From assembly GCF_002875705.1 (NCBI RefSeq), contig NZ_MCZZ01000008.1:1-43264 (forward strand): a stretch of 43,264 nucleotides of DNA, written 5' to 3'. The stretch's first letter is position 1. The number at the start of each line of letters is the position of its first letter. The notes beneath the pieces were generated by a model that was not told where the DNA came from, searched no databases, and saw nothing but the letters and a program-made list of their open reading frames with translations. Below, piece after piece: positions 17,361-23,984 of the stretch. The stretch comes from Vibrio sp. 10N.261.45.E2 (lineage in GTDB: Bacteria; Pseudomonadota; Gammaproteobacteria; Enterobacterales; Vibrionaceae). A program made the translations under genes and the position numbers.

Positions 17361-17478
17361 GGTGCCTCCGATGCATTTAAGTACCACATAAGTGTGGCAT
17401 ATCCTCGGTAGGGGGAATCCATGTCATTCGTTAGTTGCATTTGAATACGAATAAACAAGAATATTGGGAATATACAAA

Positions 17479-17898
17479 ATGTGGAAAAAAGTTTATCTAG
17501 TGATTATCCATGTATTAGCTGTTATCGGTATTTCCACTGTTTATCTGTCTGTATCCGCTAGCCTAGGAGTCGACAAGCAACGCACTGTTGTTGAGCGTCC
17601 AGAAGGGTGCTTAACTGGGGAAAGCGATAAAGTATTTAGCCCAGAGGGAAAACGAGCAATCCATGCAAAGTTTTCGCAGTGCCCAGACAGTGACAATATA
17701 ATGCAAGTGTGGCTTCAACCAGATGTAACTGTGACTAGGTACGAACTTATCTACGAGTCAGTGTATAACTCTGATGAGGTCATTGATATTTCATGGCGTA
17801 ATGCGGGTGAAATTGTCATTGGAATTCCAAGTACCGTATATCCCTCATCCGTAGTATCGAACCAAAGTGATGTAGACGTATACGTAGAGAATAAATAG
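17479..17898 (+). CDS. Hypothetical membrane-anchored protein, cassette gene
   Basis: ATG 17479 gives a 139-residue product with one N-terminal hydrophobic helix (about 5-30, YLVIIHVLAVIGISTVYLSV) and a soluble domain that should lie outside the cytoplasm, holding two cysteines (EGCLTG, FSQCPD). The family is not recognised. GGGA lies about ten bases upstream. The gene begins 45 bases after the GTTAGTTGC end of attC site A and finishes just before the next attC-like sequence, so it behaves as one cassette. Confidence 0.7.
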   Translation: MWKKVYLVIIHVLAVIGISTVYLSVSASLGVDKQRTVVERPEGCLTGESDKVFSPEGKRAIHAKFSQCPDSDNIMQVWLQPDVTVTRYELIYESVYNSDEVIDISWRNAGEIVIGIPSTVYPSSVVSNQSDVDVYVENK

Positions 17899-17912
17899 CG
17901 TTGGTAAACAAC

Positions 17913-17940
17913 AACTAACAAAGAATTTAAGAGTGATTCG
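17913..17940 (+). repeat. attC-like half site B (truncated)
   Basis: AACTAACAAAGAATTTAAGAG and the following GATTCG match the 5' end of site D, with TTAAGAGTGATTCG shared exactly. The sequence then stops resembling attC, and a minus-strand gene ends three bases later at 17944. Only the R''/L'' half remains, so this site should be dead. Confidence 0.6.
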
Positions 17941-17943
17941 CCC

Positions 17944-18237
17944 TTACACTGTCGTCGTTCTTACCTGCTTAGTTAGAATCAAATAGCTAATTATTCCACC
18001 GAAGACGGGGATGCCTAACGAGAGAAATAGGATAATCCCTTTTCTCTGAACTTCACTGTTAGCTAGTACGATTATGAGGGGCAATAGCCAAGTAATGACC
18101 GCAGATATGAAAAGAGATGCACCTAAAATTGTAAAAGCGATTTCATTGTGAACGCCTGAATAGTTGACTACAAAACTTAGTATCAACATGAGCCAAAACA
18201 TAGCAATAGATTGTTGTAGTAACCTCAGCATTTTCAT
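17944..18237 (-). CDS. Small hypothetical membrane protein
   Basis: A 97-residue protein from ATG 18237, preferred because TAGGA precedes it at moderate spacing; an in-frame TTG at 18258 would add seven residues. It has three predicted membrane helices (SIAMFWLMLILSFVV, FTILGASLFISAVITWLLPLIIVLA and GIILFLSLGIPVFGGIISYLIL) and a basic C-terminus. I do not recognise the family. It runs opposite to the plus-strand cassette genes and lies between attC-like sites B and C. Confidence 0.6.
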   Translation of the reverse strand: MKMLRLLQQSIAMFWLMLILSFVVNYSGVHNEIAFTILGASLFISAVITWLLPLIIVLANSEVQRKGIILFLSLGIPVFGGIISYLILTKQVRTTTV

Positions 18238-18348
18238 TAGTCTAGAATTCCTACTCAAGCAATAAATGTGGTCAATGTAAGCTTTTGTTAATTTGAAATC
18301 TAGGGTTGTTCCATTCCAGGTATGGGAGTGTGATGTTTACGACGTGCA

Positions 18349-18440
18349 TATACAAAGCATTTTAGAGGGATTCGTAACGCTTGGCGGTTTCGCTTCGCTC
18401 ACAGTATGGCAAGCGTTTTTCACCCCTAAATTGGGCGTCA
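18349..18440 (+). repeat. attC-like site C (degenerate)
   Basis: The site starts ATACAAAGCATTTTAGAGGG and ends CACCCCTAAATTGGGCGTCA. The two arms are complementary with bulges, and inside them AACGCTTG (18376-18383) and CAAGCGTT (18410-18417) form a perfect 8-bp stem. The expected R' core GCGTTA is mutated to GCGTCA, so recombination should be poor. Confidence 0.6.
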
Positions 18441-18448
18441 TACCTCAA

Positions 18449-18739
18449 TCAATCATCTAACCTTTTCATCGCTTTACGGTAAACATCGTTACGTTCGCGT
18501 TTTCCTACTGCTAAGACGGTTACGATGATGACATCGTCTTCAACTTTGTAGACGAGACGGTAGCCCGATTGACGCAACTTAATTTTATACATGTTGTCAG
18601 CTCCAGAAAGCTTTGAAGCTGGAACATGTGGGTTATCTAAACGCTCGATTAGCTTTTTCTTAAATTGTTGTTGTAGAGTAGAGCCAAGCTTTTTCCACTC
18701 CTTGAGTGCGCTCTTTTTAAAGTCGAGTTTATAGGTCAT
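18449..18739 (-). CDS. Type II toxin, RelE/ParE family
   Basis: A 96-residue toxin most likely cuts mRNA at the ribosome (RelE group), as inferred from the family. The fold markers are clear: KKSALKEWKKLG, an N-terminal basic helix, SGADNMYKIKLRQSGYRLVYKVEDD, and a C-terminal VLAVGKRERNDVYRKA. ATG 18739 is chosen over the TTG before it. It overlaps the end of the antitoxin gene by 11 bases, so the two are translationally coupled. Closely similar pairs are known in Vibrio superintegron cassettes, where they stabilise the array. Confidence 0.9.
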   Translation of the reverse strand: MTYKLDFKKSALKEWKKLGSTLQQQFKKKLIERLDNPHVPASKLSGADNMYKIKLRQSGYRLVYKVEDDVIIVTVLAVGKRERNDVYRKAMKRLDD

Positions 18740-18977
18740 CAATGTTTACCGAAATGCTCTCTTCAGATTCACGCTCTTTAGCGATAGCCAGTAGTTCGAG
18801 ATCTTCGAGTCTGTCCATCATCATTTCGTACGCTTCGGCAGGTACACAATAAAATGCTGGCTCATTTCGGTTTAATACAGCAACAGGTTCACCGTAAGCA
18901 CTAGTCGCAACTTTCATAGGGTTAGCCTTCAACTCAGTAATGCTTGCAGCAACATCGGCTAAAATTCTAGTGGTCAT
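18729..18977 (-). CDS. Type II antitoxin, Phd/YefM (RelB-like) family
   Basis: An 82-residue antitoxin is partner to the RelE-like toxin. The N-terminal half (about 1-50, ILADVAASITELKANPMKVATS and GEPVAVLNRNEPAFYCVPA) is the Phd/YefM DNA-binding fold. The acidic C-terminus (KERESEESISVNIDDL) would wrap and block the toxin. It is first in the operon and likely represses its own promoter in the 18978-19030 spacer. The pair runs opposite to the plus-strand cassettes. Confidence 0.9.
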   Translation of the reverse strand: MTTRILADVAASITELKANPMKVATSAYGEPVAVLNRNEPAFYCVPAEAYEMMMDRLEDLELLAIAKERESEESISVNIDDL

Positions 18978-19031
18978 ACAATCGGTCTCTTAAATGGTCT
19001 TTATTTTGGTCATTTTAGCCTTAGCCAAGCG

Positions 19032-19157
19032 GTATAACAAGTTGCTTAAGAGTGATTCGTAACGTGCGGTATTTTTACTATGCGTCGGTTTATGTGTTTA
19101 AGATAATATGCGGAGGCTAAGATGTTGCGTTGTGCACATCTTAGCAAGGCGTTCTGA
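19032..19157 (+). repeat. attC-like site D (most complete)
   Basis: About 126 bases run from TATAACAAGTTGCTTAAGAG to TTAGCAAGGCGTTCTG. The outer arms, TTGCTTAAGAGTG and CACATCTTAGCAA, pair almost fully with single extra bases, the extrahelical pattern needed for strand choice by an integron integrase. R' reads GCGTTC instead of GCGTTA. Its size is normal for Vibrio attC. Confidence 0.7.
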
Positions 19158-19181
19158 AAATCACCTAAAATAGGGAACATC

Positions 19182-19766
19182 ATGTTTGAACCAATTGAAA
19201 TCGATATGGATGAATTGCAGCTAGCCATTTCTCTTCCTGAGTTGGACTCTGTGCCAAATGGTGTTTTCATCCCACTTGAAGATATCTTGGACTTTTCATC
19301 GCAGGATTCTAATTTTGATGCGCTTTTCGTTTCTGGACTGTACCCAGAACAAAGTAAAACGTTAATTCAAGCATGCGCAGGTAAAGCGCTTGAGTTGGTT
19401 AATTTTGAAAACCCTTCAAATGATTTAGCTGCAATCCATGATGTTGTTCTGAATTTAGTTGGTAAGCTTTTCTCAGATGAAATGCCGAATAATATCGATA
19501 TTGCTGATATTAGAAACCTCAATCAATCTTCTGATTTCCTATTTGCTTTTAATCGTAAGAGCTCCGCTCTAGATTTTATGGCAGCTCAGGCGCTTGGAGT
19601 GATAGTGGGTGGAGTTTATCTTGCTCATGGAGGGACAGAGCTAGATGAGTATGAAGCTGTAAATAAAGAGCTCACTAACCACATTTCTGAATATGGTTTT
19701 CTTTGTTCCAGTTTTTACGGTCTAGGACGTTCAGAGTGTACAATCTTGCTTGGTGTTAAAAGTTAG
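19182..19766 (+). CDS. Hypothetical acidic protein, cassette gene
   Basis: A 194-residue soluble, acidic protein of unknown family. There is no signal peptide. The N-terminal third is acidic (MFEPIEIDMDELQLAISLPE), and the only marked hydrophobic patch (ALDFMAAQALGVIVGGVYLA, near 130-150) is flanked by charged residues and is more likely buried than membrane-spanning. AGGGA lies six bases before the ATG. It starts 25 bases after attC-like site D and ends before a degraded attC remnant. Confidence 0.75.
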   Translation: MFEPIEIDMDELQLAISLPELDSVPNGVFIPLEDILDFSSQDSNFDALFVSGLYPEQSKTLIQACAGKALELVNFENPSNDLAAIHDVVLNLVGKLFSDEMPNNIDIADIRNLNQSSDFLFAFNRKSSALDFMAAQALGVIVGGVYLAHGGTELDEYEAVNKELTNHISEYGFLCSSFYGLGRSECTILLGVKS

Positions 19767-19789
19767 GTGCACGTGGTGAAGCATTTCCA

Positions 19790-19850
19790 TCGTAATGCAT
19801 TTAAGGCGGCTTACTGAGGCTTCTGCGTCGCGTTGTTCACTAAAGGCTAG
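19790..19850 (+). repeat. attC-like remnant E (weak)
   Basis: TAATGCATTTAAGGCGGCTTA resembles the 5' arm of site A with several changes. TCGCGTTGTTCAC at about 19837 matches the inner right part of site A. The end is degraded and lacks a GTTA core. This is probably a decayed site. Confidence 0.4.
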
Positions 19851-19858
19851 CGGTTTAA

Positions 19859-20103
19859 CTAACCTATGCTTGCTCTTACATCTGTAATCGTGATGAAGAG
19901 TTTGTTTTCAGTGTCTTGTAATGCTTGAAAGCCATAGTGTTCATAGAAATGCTTTGTGCCGCCTTTGGCATTAACGATAACAACTGGAAATGCAACACTA
20001 TCGTTAATTGCCAATAGTTTCCTGAGTGCGTCGATAAATAGCCATTCACCAAAACCTTTCCCTTTATATCGGTCGTCGACAGTAAGACGAGCAATCAGGC
20101 CAC
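19859..20103 (-). pseudogene. GNAT acetyltransferase, C-terminal fragment
   Basis: Reading the minus strand from about 20103 to the stop at 19859-19861 gives about 80 residues of a GNAT acetyltransferase C-terminal half: LIARLTVDDRYKGKGFGEWL (the acetyl-CoA loop, a variant of Q/RxxGxG/A), then VIVNAKGGTKHFYEHYGFQA. A TGA lies immediately upstream in frame and no start codon is possible, so the N-terminal half is missing. The type matches acetyltransferase toxins usually paired with a ribbon-helix-helix antitoxin, which is absent. The break lies only about 15 bases from the terminator of the next core gene. Confidence 0.8.
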
Positions 20104-20118
20104 ATCAAGATGTCAAAC

Positions 20119-20141
20119 AGGGCGCCACTAATAGGCGCCCT
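20119..20141. terminator. Bidirectional terminator hairpin after the doxX-like gene
   Basis: AGGGCGCC (20119-20126) pairs perfectly with GGCGCCCT (20134-20141) around a 7-base loop. It ends six bases past the frameshift-corrected doxX stop codon (20147). The uncorrected stop codon would lie inside this hairpin. Confidence 0.8.
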
Positions 20142-20146
20142 TTGTG

Positions 20147-20544
20147 TTAGTTGGAAACGCTGTAAGTGTCGTAGTCGCGAAGTAAGAAGAGTGCGATACA
20201 GGCTGCGAGCATTGGCCAAGAGGCAAAAACAGTAGGTTATTGAACGGGTCCATGTATTTTCCAAAAGAGGCGAAGGTGGAACCTGCGTGCAGGACTAAAA
20301 TCGCACCGTAGGTGTACTTCTTCCACATGCCCACGACGAATGCGCCTAGAAATCCGAGCTGAGCAACACCCATAGCCATTATCGCGTTGTCCGAGATGTT
20401 GATGCCGTAAAAACCGGACAGTACTTTTGTCGCGTGCTCAGGGACAAGGATCTTATCCAAGCCCCAGAACAAGAAAACGATAAAAATGCCAATTCTTAGC
20501 AGTAGTAGGCTGGTCGCCAGTTTGGTTTGAAGTGTCTTTTCCAT
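20147..20544 (-). CDS. DoxX-like membrane protein with an apparent 1-nt frameshift
   Basis: A small inner-membrane protein of the DoxX/DoxD-like family has four hydrophobic helices (SLLLLRIGIFIVFLFWGLDK, then AIMAMGVAQLGFLGAFVVGM and YGAILVLHAGSTFASFG). The reading frame as given turns at about codon 106 into a non-membrane tail. Adding one T in the T5 run (plus-strand A5 at 20225-20229) restores LLFFASWPMLAACIALFLLR followed by a natural end at 20147, just before the terminator. Either a recent mutation or a homopolymer sequencing error. AAAGGA precedes the ATG. Function is unknown. Confidence 0.8.
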
Positions 20545-20639
20545 GCTATTCCTTTAATGCATTCAAGATGCGATGACGTTAAATATTCATCAAAGGAGAC
20601 CCATGGTCTTCGAGTTTTCTTTCGCGGTTTTTCAGTGCC

Positions 20640-22211
20640 TTATGTAACAGGGCGTTTCTGGTTGGTTTGTACCTCAGCGTTATCGGACTCAAAATACTGT
20701 TGCTTGAGTAGGCTGATGGTTAGGCTTATTGGCATTGGCTTATAGAAATAGAAACCTTGGATATAGTCGACACCTAGTTTAGACAAGACTTTCACTTGTG
20801 ATTCGTACTCGACACCTTCAACGATGACTTGCATGCCGAGCGTGCGTGATAGTTGCAGCATAGACTCTAACAAAGGGATACCAAAGCTGGATTCGTCGGA
20901 TATGTTTTTAACGAATACACGATCTATTTTGAGAATGCTAAAAGGGAACTGTCTTACGAAATCTAACCCTGCGTAGCCTGTACCAAAATCATCAATCGCA
21001 ACTCTTACGCCCATATTCGATAGCTTGGTTAGGTTGTCTCTAATTTTGACCATATCGGCATCAGAACACTCACCATCTTCTGTTACTTCAAATACCACCT
21101 GCTTGAGAATCTCAGGGTGTCTTTTGAAGATGCTAATCACTTTGTGAGAGAAGTTACTGTTGGATACTACGTTGCGGCTGATATTGACGCTGATGTACTT
21201 GGATTCAAATACATCTTGGTTGCTTTTTAAGGTAGTTAATACTTCACGCAGCACAAAATAAGTCAACTCTTCAATCAACCCTAAGCTTTCAGCAAGCGGA
21301 ATGAAAATAGCAGGGGAGACGTTGCCTTCAATCGGGTCGTTCCACCTCAAAAGCGATTCACATCCAACAATTTCAGTGGTTTGTTGGTTCACGATAGGCT
21401 GCATATGAACATGTAGATGGTTGTTTTTTAATGCACTAGACAGTGAATATTCTAAGCTGCGTTGGCTCTGTTTTTTGTGCTTGATAGAAAGGACACAAAT
21501 GGTCGTGATTCCGGCAACAAGAAAGCCGAACCATAAATGGCTCACCATAAAGTGTAGGTAAAATTCATACCCAATATACGAGGTAATGGTCAGTGGGTAG
21601 GTGTCTGACTGTATGCGTACCTTGGCAAAGTGTGAACCAGGGTCGGAAGGGTGGATATCCCTTTTTATTACTTCGACCTTAGCGTTAATTCCATGGCTAT
21701 TGAGGCTTGTCTCTACAATGTCATAGATGAAGTGTGGGGGAATCATTAGGCTCACACCAGCATCGTCTTGGTTTGAGAAAATGAGCATGATGGACTGAAC
21801 TTGGGTGATGGCCGAGTTGGAATACGACAGCGTCGTTAAATTCGGATCGTCATTAAGGCGTTGTCTGATGGTGCTGTACAGGCGAAACGAAACATCCCCA
21901 TCAGTCGTTGAACAGTAAAATCGATTCTGTTTATTGAATACGGCTGCTTCTTTTACCCAATCGGCTTCAAAAACATTTTGTCTAAGTTGCCTCACTATCA
22001 TGTCGCAGGATTGATCAGGTTGAGTTTCAGATAGAAAACGGTCAAACCTTGATTGGATTCCTTCCAGCCTTGTTTCGACTAACTTTGATGAGTCTTCGGT
22101 TAATGTTTGGTAGTGAGATGGCGTAAAGGGAATGAGCAGTGCCATGGAAAAAAAGAAAGAAATGGCAAAGAAGAACGAAGTCTTGGCAAAGTGTTGATAC
22201 TTAATATCCAT
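20640..22211 (-). CDS. CSS-motif periplasmic sensor/EAL phosphodiesterase
   Basis: Likely a cyclic-di-GMP phosphodiesterase of the inner membrane. A membrane helix (FFFAISFFFSMALLIPF) is followed by a periplasmic CSS-motif domain (CDMIVRQLRQNVF ... FYCSTTDG) of the type that senses redox state by a disulphide, a second helix near the middle (LWFGFLVAGITTICVLSI), and a C-terminal EAL domain. The EAL signature reads ESLLRW. Other catalytic positions are kept: NISR, EVTE, DDFGTGYAGL, LKIDRVF and EGVE. So activity is plausible. The start is uncertain: ATG 22211 (523 residues) or TTG 22244; neither has a good ribosome-binding site. Confidence 0.85.
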   Translation of the reverse strand: MDIKYQHFAKTSFFFAISFFFSMALLIPFTPSHYQTLTEDSSKLVETRLEGIQSRFDRFLSETQPDQSCDMIVRQLRQNVFEADWVKEAAVFNKQNRFYCSTTDGDVSFRLYSTIRQRLNDDPNLTTLSYSNSAITQVQSIMLIFSNQDDAGVSLMIPPHFIYDIVETSLNSHGINAKVEVIKRDIHPSDPGSHFAKVRIQSDTYPLTITSYIGYEFYLHFMVSHLWFGFLVAGITTICVLSIKHKKQSQRSLEYSLSSALKNNHLHVHMQPIVNQQTTEIVGCESLLRWNDPIEGNVSPAIFIPLAESLGLIEELTYFVLREVLTTLKSNQDVFESKYISVNISRNVVSNSNFSHKVISIFKRHPEILKQVVFEVTEDGECSDADMVKIRDNLTKLSNMGVRVAIDDFGTGYAGLDFVRQFPFSILKIDRVFVKNISDESSFGIPLLESMLQLSRTLGMQVIVEGVEYESQVKVLSKLGVDYIQGFYFYKPMPISLTISLLKQQYFESDNAEVQTNQKRPVT

Positions 22212-22244
22212 ATGAAGAAGAGCATGACCGATTGGTGTGAGCAA

Positions 22245-22553
22245 TCAATTTAATTTATAAATTTAACGATTACGTAGCAATAGCAATAATAAATATTGTG
22301 AATGCGCGCATGAATTATTGATAAAGATAATGTGTTTTGATTTTTTACCAGAAAAATCTTGATGTTATCTCGATTTTTCTCAGTAAAGTTTACGTTATTT
22401 TACAGTATTCATACGAATAATAAATATTTATAACCCCATAAAATATGCTGTTATTTGGTGTGCGAATCGAGGAAACATTAAGCAATAAACTGTGTTTTAA
22501 TTAATAGGAATATATCATCGTCAAATGTACTGACGACCGTATTAAGGGTTTTT
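22245..22553. other. AT-rich intergenic region between divergent genes
   Basis: About 309 bases, strongly AT-rich, lie between the EAL gene (minus) and the LprI-like gene (plus), so it should hold both promoters. I see no clear operator, RNA gene or repeat. No consensus promoter pair can be assigned with confidence. Confidence 0.3.
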
Positions 22554-22976
22554 ATGAAAAGAGTGCTATCCGTGTTCGCATTGGCTTATTTCTCATGTTT
22601 TGTATTTGCAGACGAACGTATGGTCGACTGCGACAATGCGATGAACACTTTAGAGATCAATCACTGTGCTTCTATTGAACTTGAATCTGTACAAACAGAG
22701 CTAGACAAGTATCTTGAGGCTAGCTTTGAACACAACGCGCATGACGCAGAGTTGGTAAAGTCAATTAAGAGTGCTCAAGAGACTTGGCAAGCTTACATGA
22801 CGGCGCATTGCGACTCTGTGTATACCCAATGGCGAGATGGCTCAATTCGAGGGCTGATGGCGCTCTCATGCAAAACTAAGTTAACCAAGCAACGCACACA
22901 TGAGGTGTGGGAAAACTTCTTAACTTATATGGATAGCACGCCCGCGGTTTTACCTGAGCCTAAGTTAACGCCCTAG
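22554..22976 (+). CDS. LprI-like (DUF1311) secreted protein
   Basis: A 140-residue protein with a signal peptide (MKRVLSVFALAYFSCFVFA, cleavage near 19) followed by the LprI/DUF1311 pattern: four cysteines spaced DCDNA, NHCAS, AHCDS and LSCKT, and the helix AQETWQAYMTAHCD. Family members include lysozyme-inhibitor-like proteins, so an exported protective role is possible but not shown. It is a single gene on the plus strand; the nitrilase gene follows after 133 bases. Confidence 0.8.
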   Translation: MKRVLSVFALAYFSCFVFADERMVDCDNAMNTLEINHCASIELESVQTELDKYLEASFEHNAHDAELVKSIKSAQETWQAYMTAHCDSVYTQWRDGSIRGLMALSCKTKLTKQRTHEVWENFLTYMDSTPAVLPEPKLTP

Positions 22977-23109
22977 GCAGTTTTGAAGTGCGTACAAGAC
23001 TGTGCGCTTGCTTCAACCTTTGCTATTCGAATAAGAAAGCGATAATGGATTGTTTTATTTTTCCGTTCTTAGTTTCAAGTTTGAAGCATTACCCAGCAAG
23101 GATTCGATT

Positions 23110-23901
23110 TTGAATAATGTCAGCATCACCCTTATTCAGCTTGAAGTTGAATATAAAAACAAACAAAAGAATATTGATTCGGTCTCTGACCTTTTAGAAG
23201 CGGAGTCTTCAGTCGGTGATATTACTTTACTGCCTGAACTGTTCACTACTGGATATATTTTTAACGATGCGGAAGATATTCATGAACTGGCCGAAGACTT
23301 CAATGACAGTACGACTATTGATTCATTAACTCAGCTAGCAGCGAAGCATCACACCTTGATTGTTGCGGGTATTGCAGAGGAAGAGCTAGGCGAGTATTAC
23401 AACAGTGTGGTAGTTGTCGATGCTTCTGGCTTACGACATAAGTATAGAAAAGTCAGCCAAACGAAGTTTGATAAAGCGTACTTTTCTAGAGGGAGGGAGC
23501 TCCTTACTTTTGAGCACAAAGGGTTTAAGTTTGGTGTCGCGATTTGCTTCGATATCTGGTTCCCGGAGATCATGAGAAAGTATCAGTCGGTTGACGTTAT
23601 TCTTCACCCTGCCAACTTCGGCGGGCATCATAGCTTTGCTATTGCTCAAACAAGGGCGTTAGAAGAGGGTTGCCACATCCTAACGTGTAATCGGGTTGGA
23701 CAAGATGTGGTTGATGCCTTTACCGCGACTTATTGCGGTGGAAGCAGAGTCTACTCACCGAAAGGAGAGTTAGTTGCTCAACTCAATGAAAAACAATCGG
23801 TAGAAACCGTGAGTATTCAAGATCTTTCGATTGCTCCGCAATACAACGGCATTGATGTCGAAGAAGAGATACTGAAAATTACGGCTTTGTTAGACCGTTA
23901 A
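23110..23901 (+). CDS. Carbon-nitrogen hydrolase (nitrilase superfamily amidase)
   Basis: A 263-residue cytoplasmic hydrolase acts on non-peptide C-N bonds (amidase or nitrilase; substrate unknown). The Glu-Lys-Cys triad is complete: Glu43 in LLPELFTTGY, Lys114 in KYRKVSQTK, Cys146 in AICFDIWFPE. The PANFGG and HILTCNRVG motifs follow. The start is TTG 23110, because AAGGA lies seven bases before it and it gives the usual MNNVSITLIQ N-terminus; a TTG at 23050 would add 20 poorly conserved residues. Its 3' end is followed by a strong terminator. Confidence 0.88.
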   Translation: MNNVSITLIQLEVEYKNKQKNIDSVSDLLEAESSVGDITLLPELFTTGYIFNDAEDIHELAEDFNDSTTIDSLTQLAAKHHTLIVAGIAEEELGEYYNSVVVVDASGLRHKYRKVSQTKFDKAYFSRGRELLTFEHKGFKFGVAICFDIWFPEIMRKYQSVDVILHPANFGGHHSFAIAQTRALEEGCHILTCNRVGQDVVDAFTATYCGGSRVYSPKGELVAQLNEKQSVETVSIQDLSIAPQYNGIDVEEEILKITALLDR

Positions 23902-23936
23902 GCCGTTAGAAGGCGACTCGAGCGACATAAGATCGA

Positions 23937-23970
23937 AAAGCGCAAGGTGTTGATACCTTGCGCTTTTTTT
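23937..23970. terminator. Bidirectional rho-independent terminator
   Basis: A perfect 12-bp stem (AAAGCGCAAGGT with ACCTTGCGCTTT) with a 6-base loop is followed by a T run to 23970. It lies between convergent genes and can end both the nitrilase gene and the sensor kinase gene. Confidence 0.9.
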
Positions 23971-23984
23971 TGGTTGAAATTTTG

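Larger units (their letters stand above)
16066..17430 (-). mobile_element. IS110 family (IS1111-type) insertion sequence in attC
   Basis: An element of about 1.36 kb has perfect 14-bp sub-terminal inverted repeats, ACATGGATTCCCCC at 16069-16082 and its complement at 17411-17424. Sub-terminal rather than terminal repeats and a long non-coding stretch downstream of the transposase are typical of the IS1111 subgroup. ATTCG occurs just outside both ends (16061-16065 and 17426-17430), so the exact edges are uncertain by about five bases. The element separates the L' and R' parts of an attC-like site, a target known for the IS1111-attC group. Confidence 0.8.

Noticed and set aside
19876..20094. Alternative minus-strand frame in the GNAT fragment
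   Set aside because: The neighbouring frame reads as clear GNAT sequence, so this one is a shadow.
15091..20104. CRISPR array in the repeat-rich island
   Set aside because: Repeats are few, long, degenerate and spaced by genes; no short regular repeat-spacer pattern is present.
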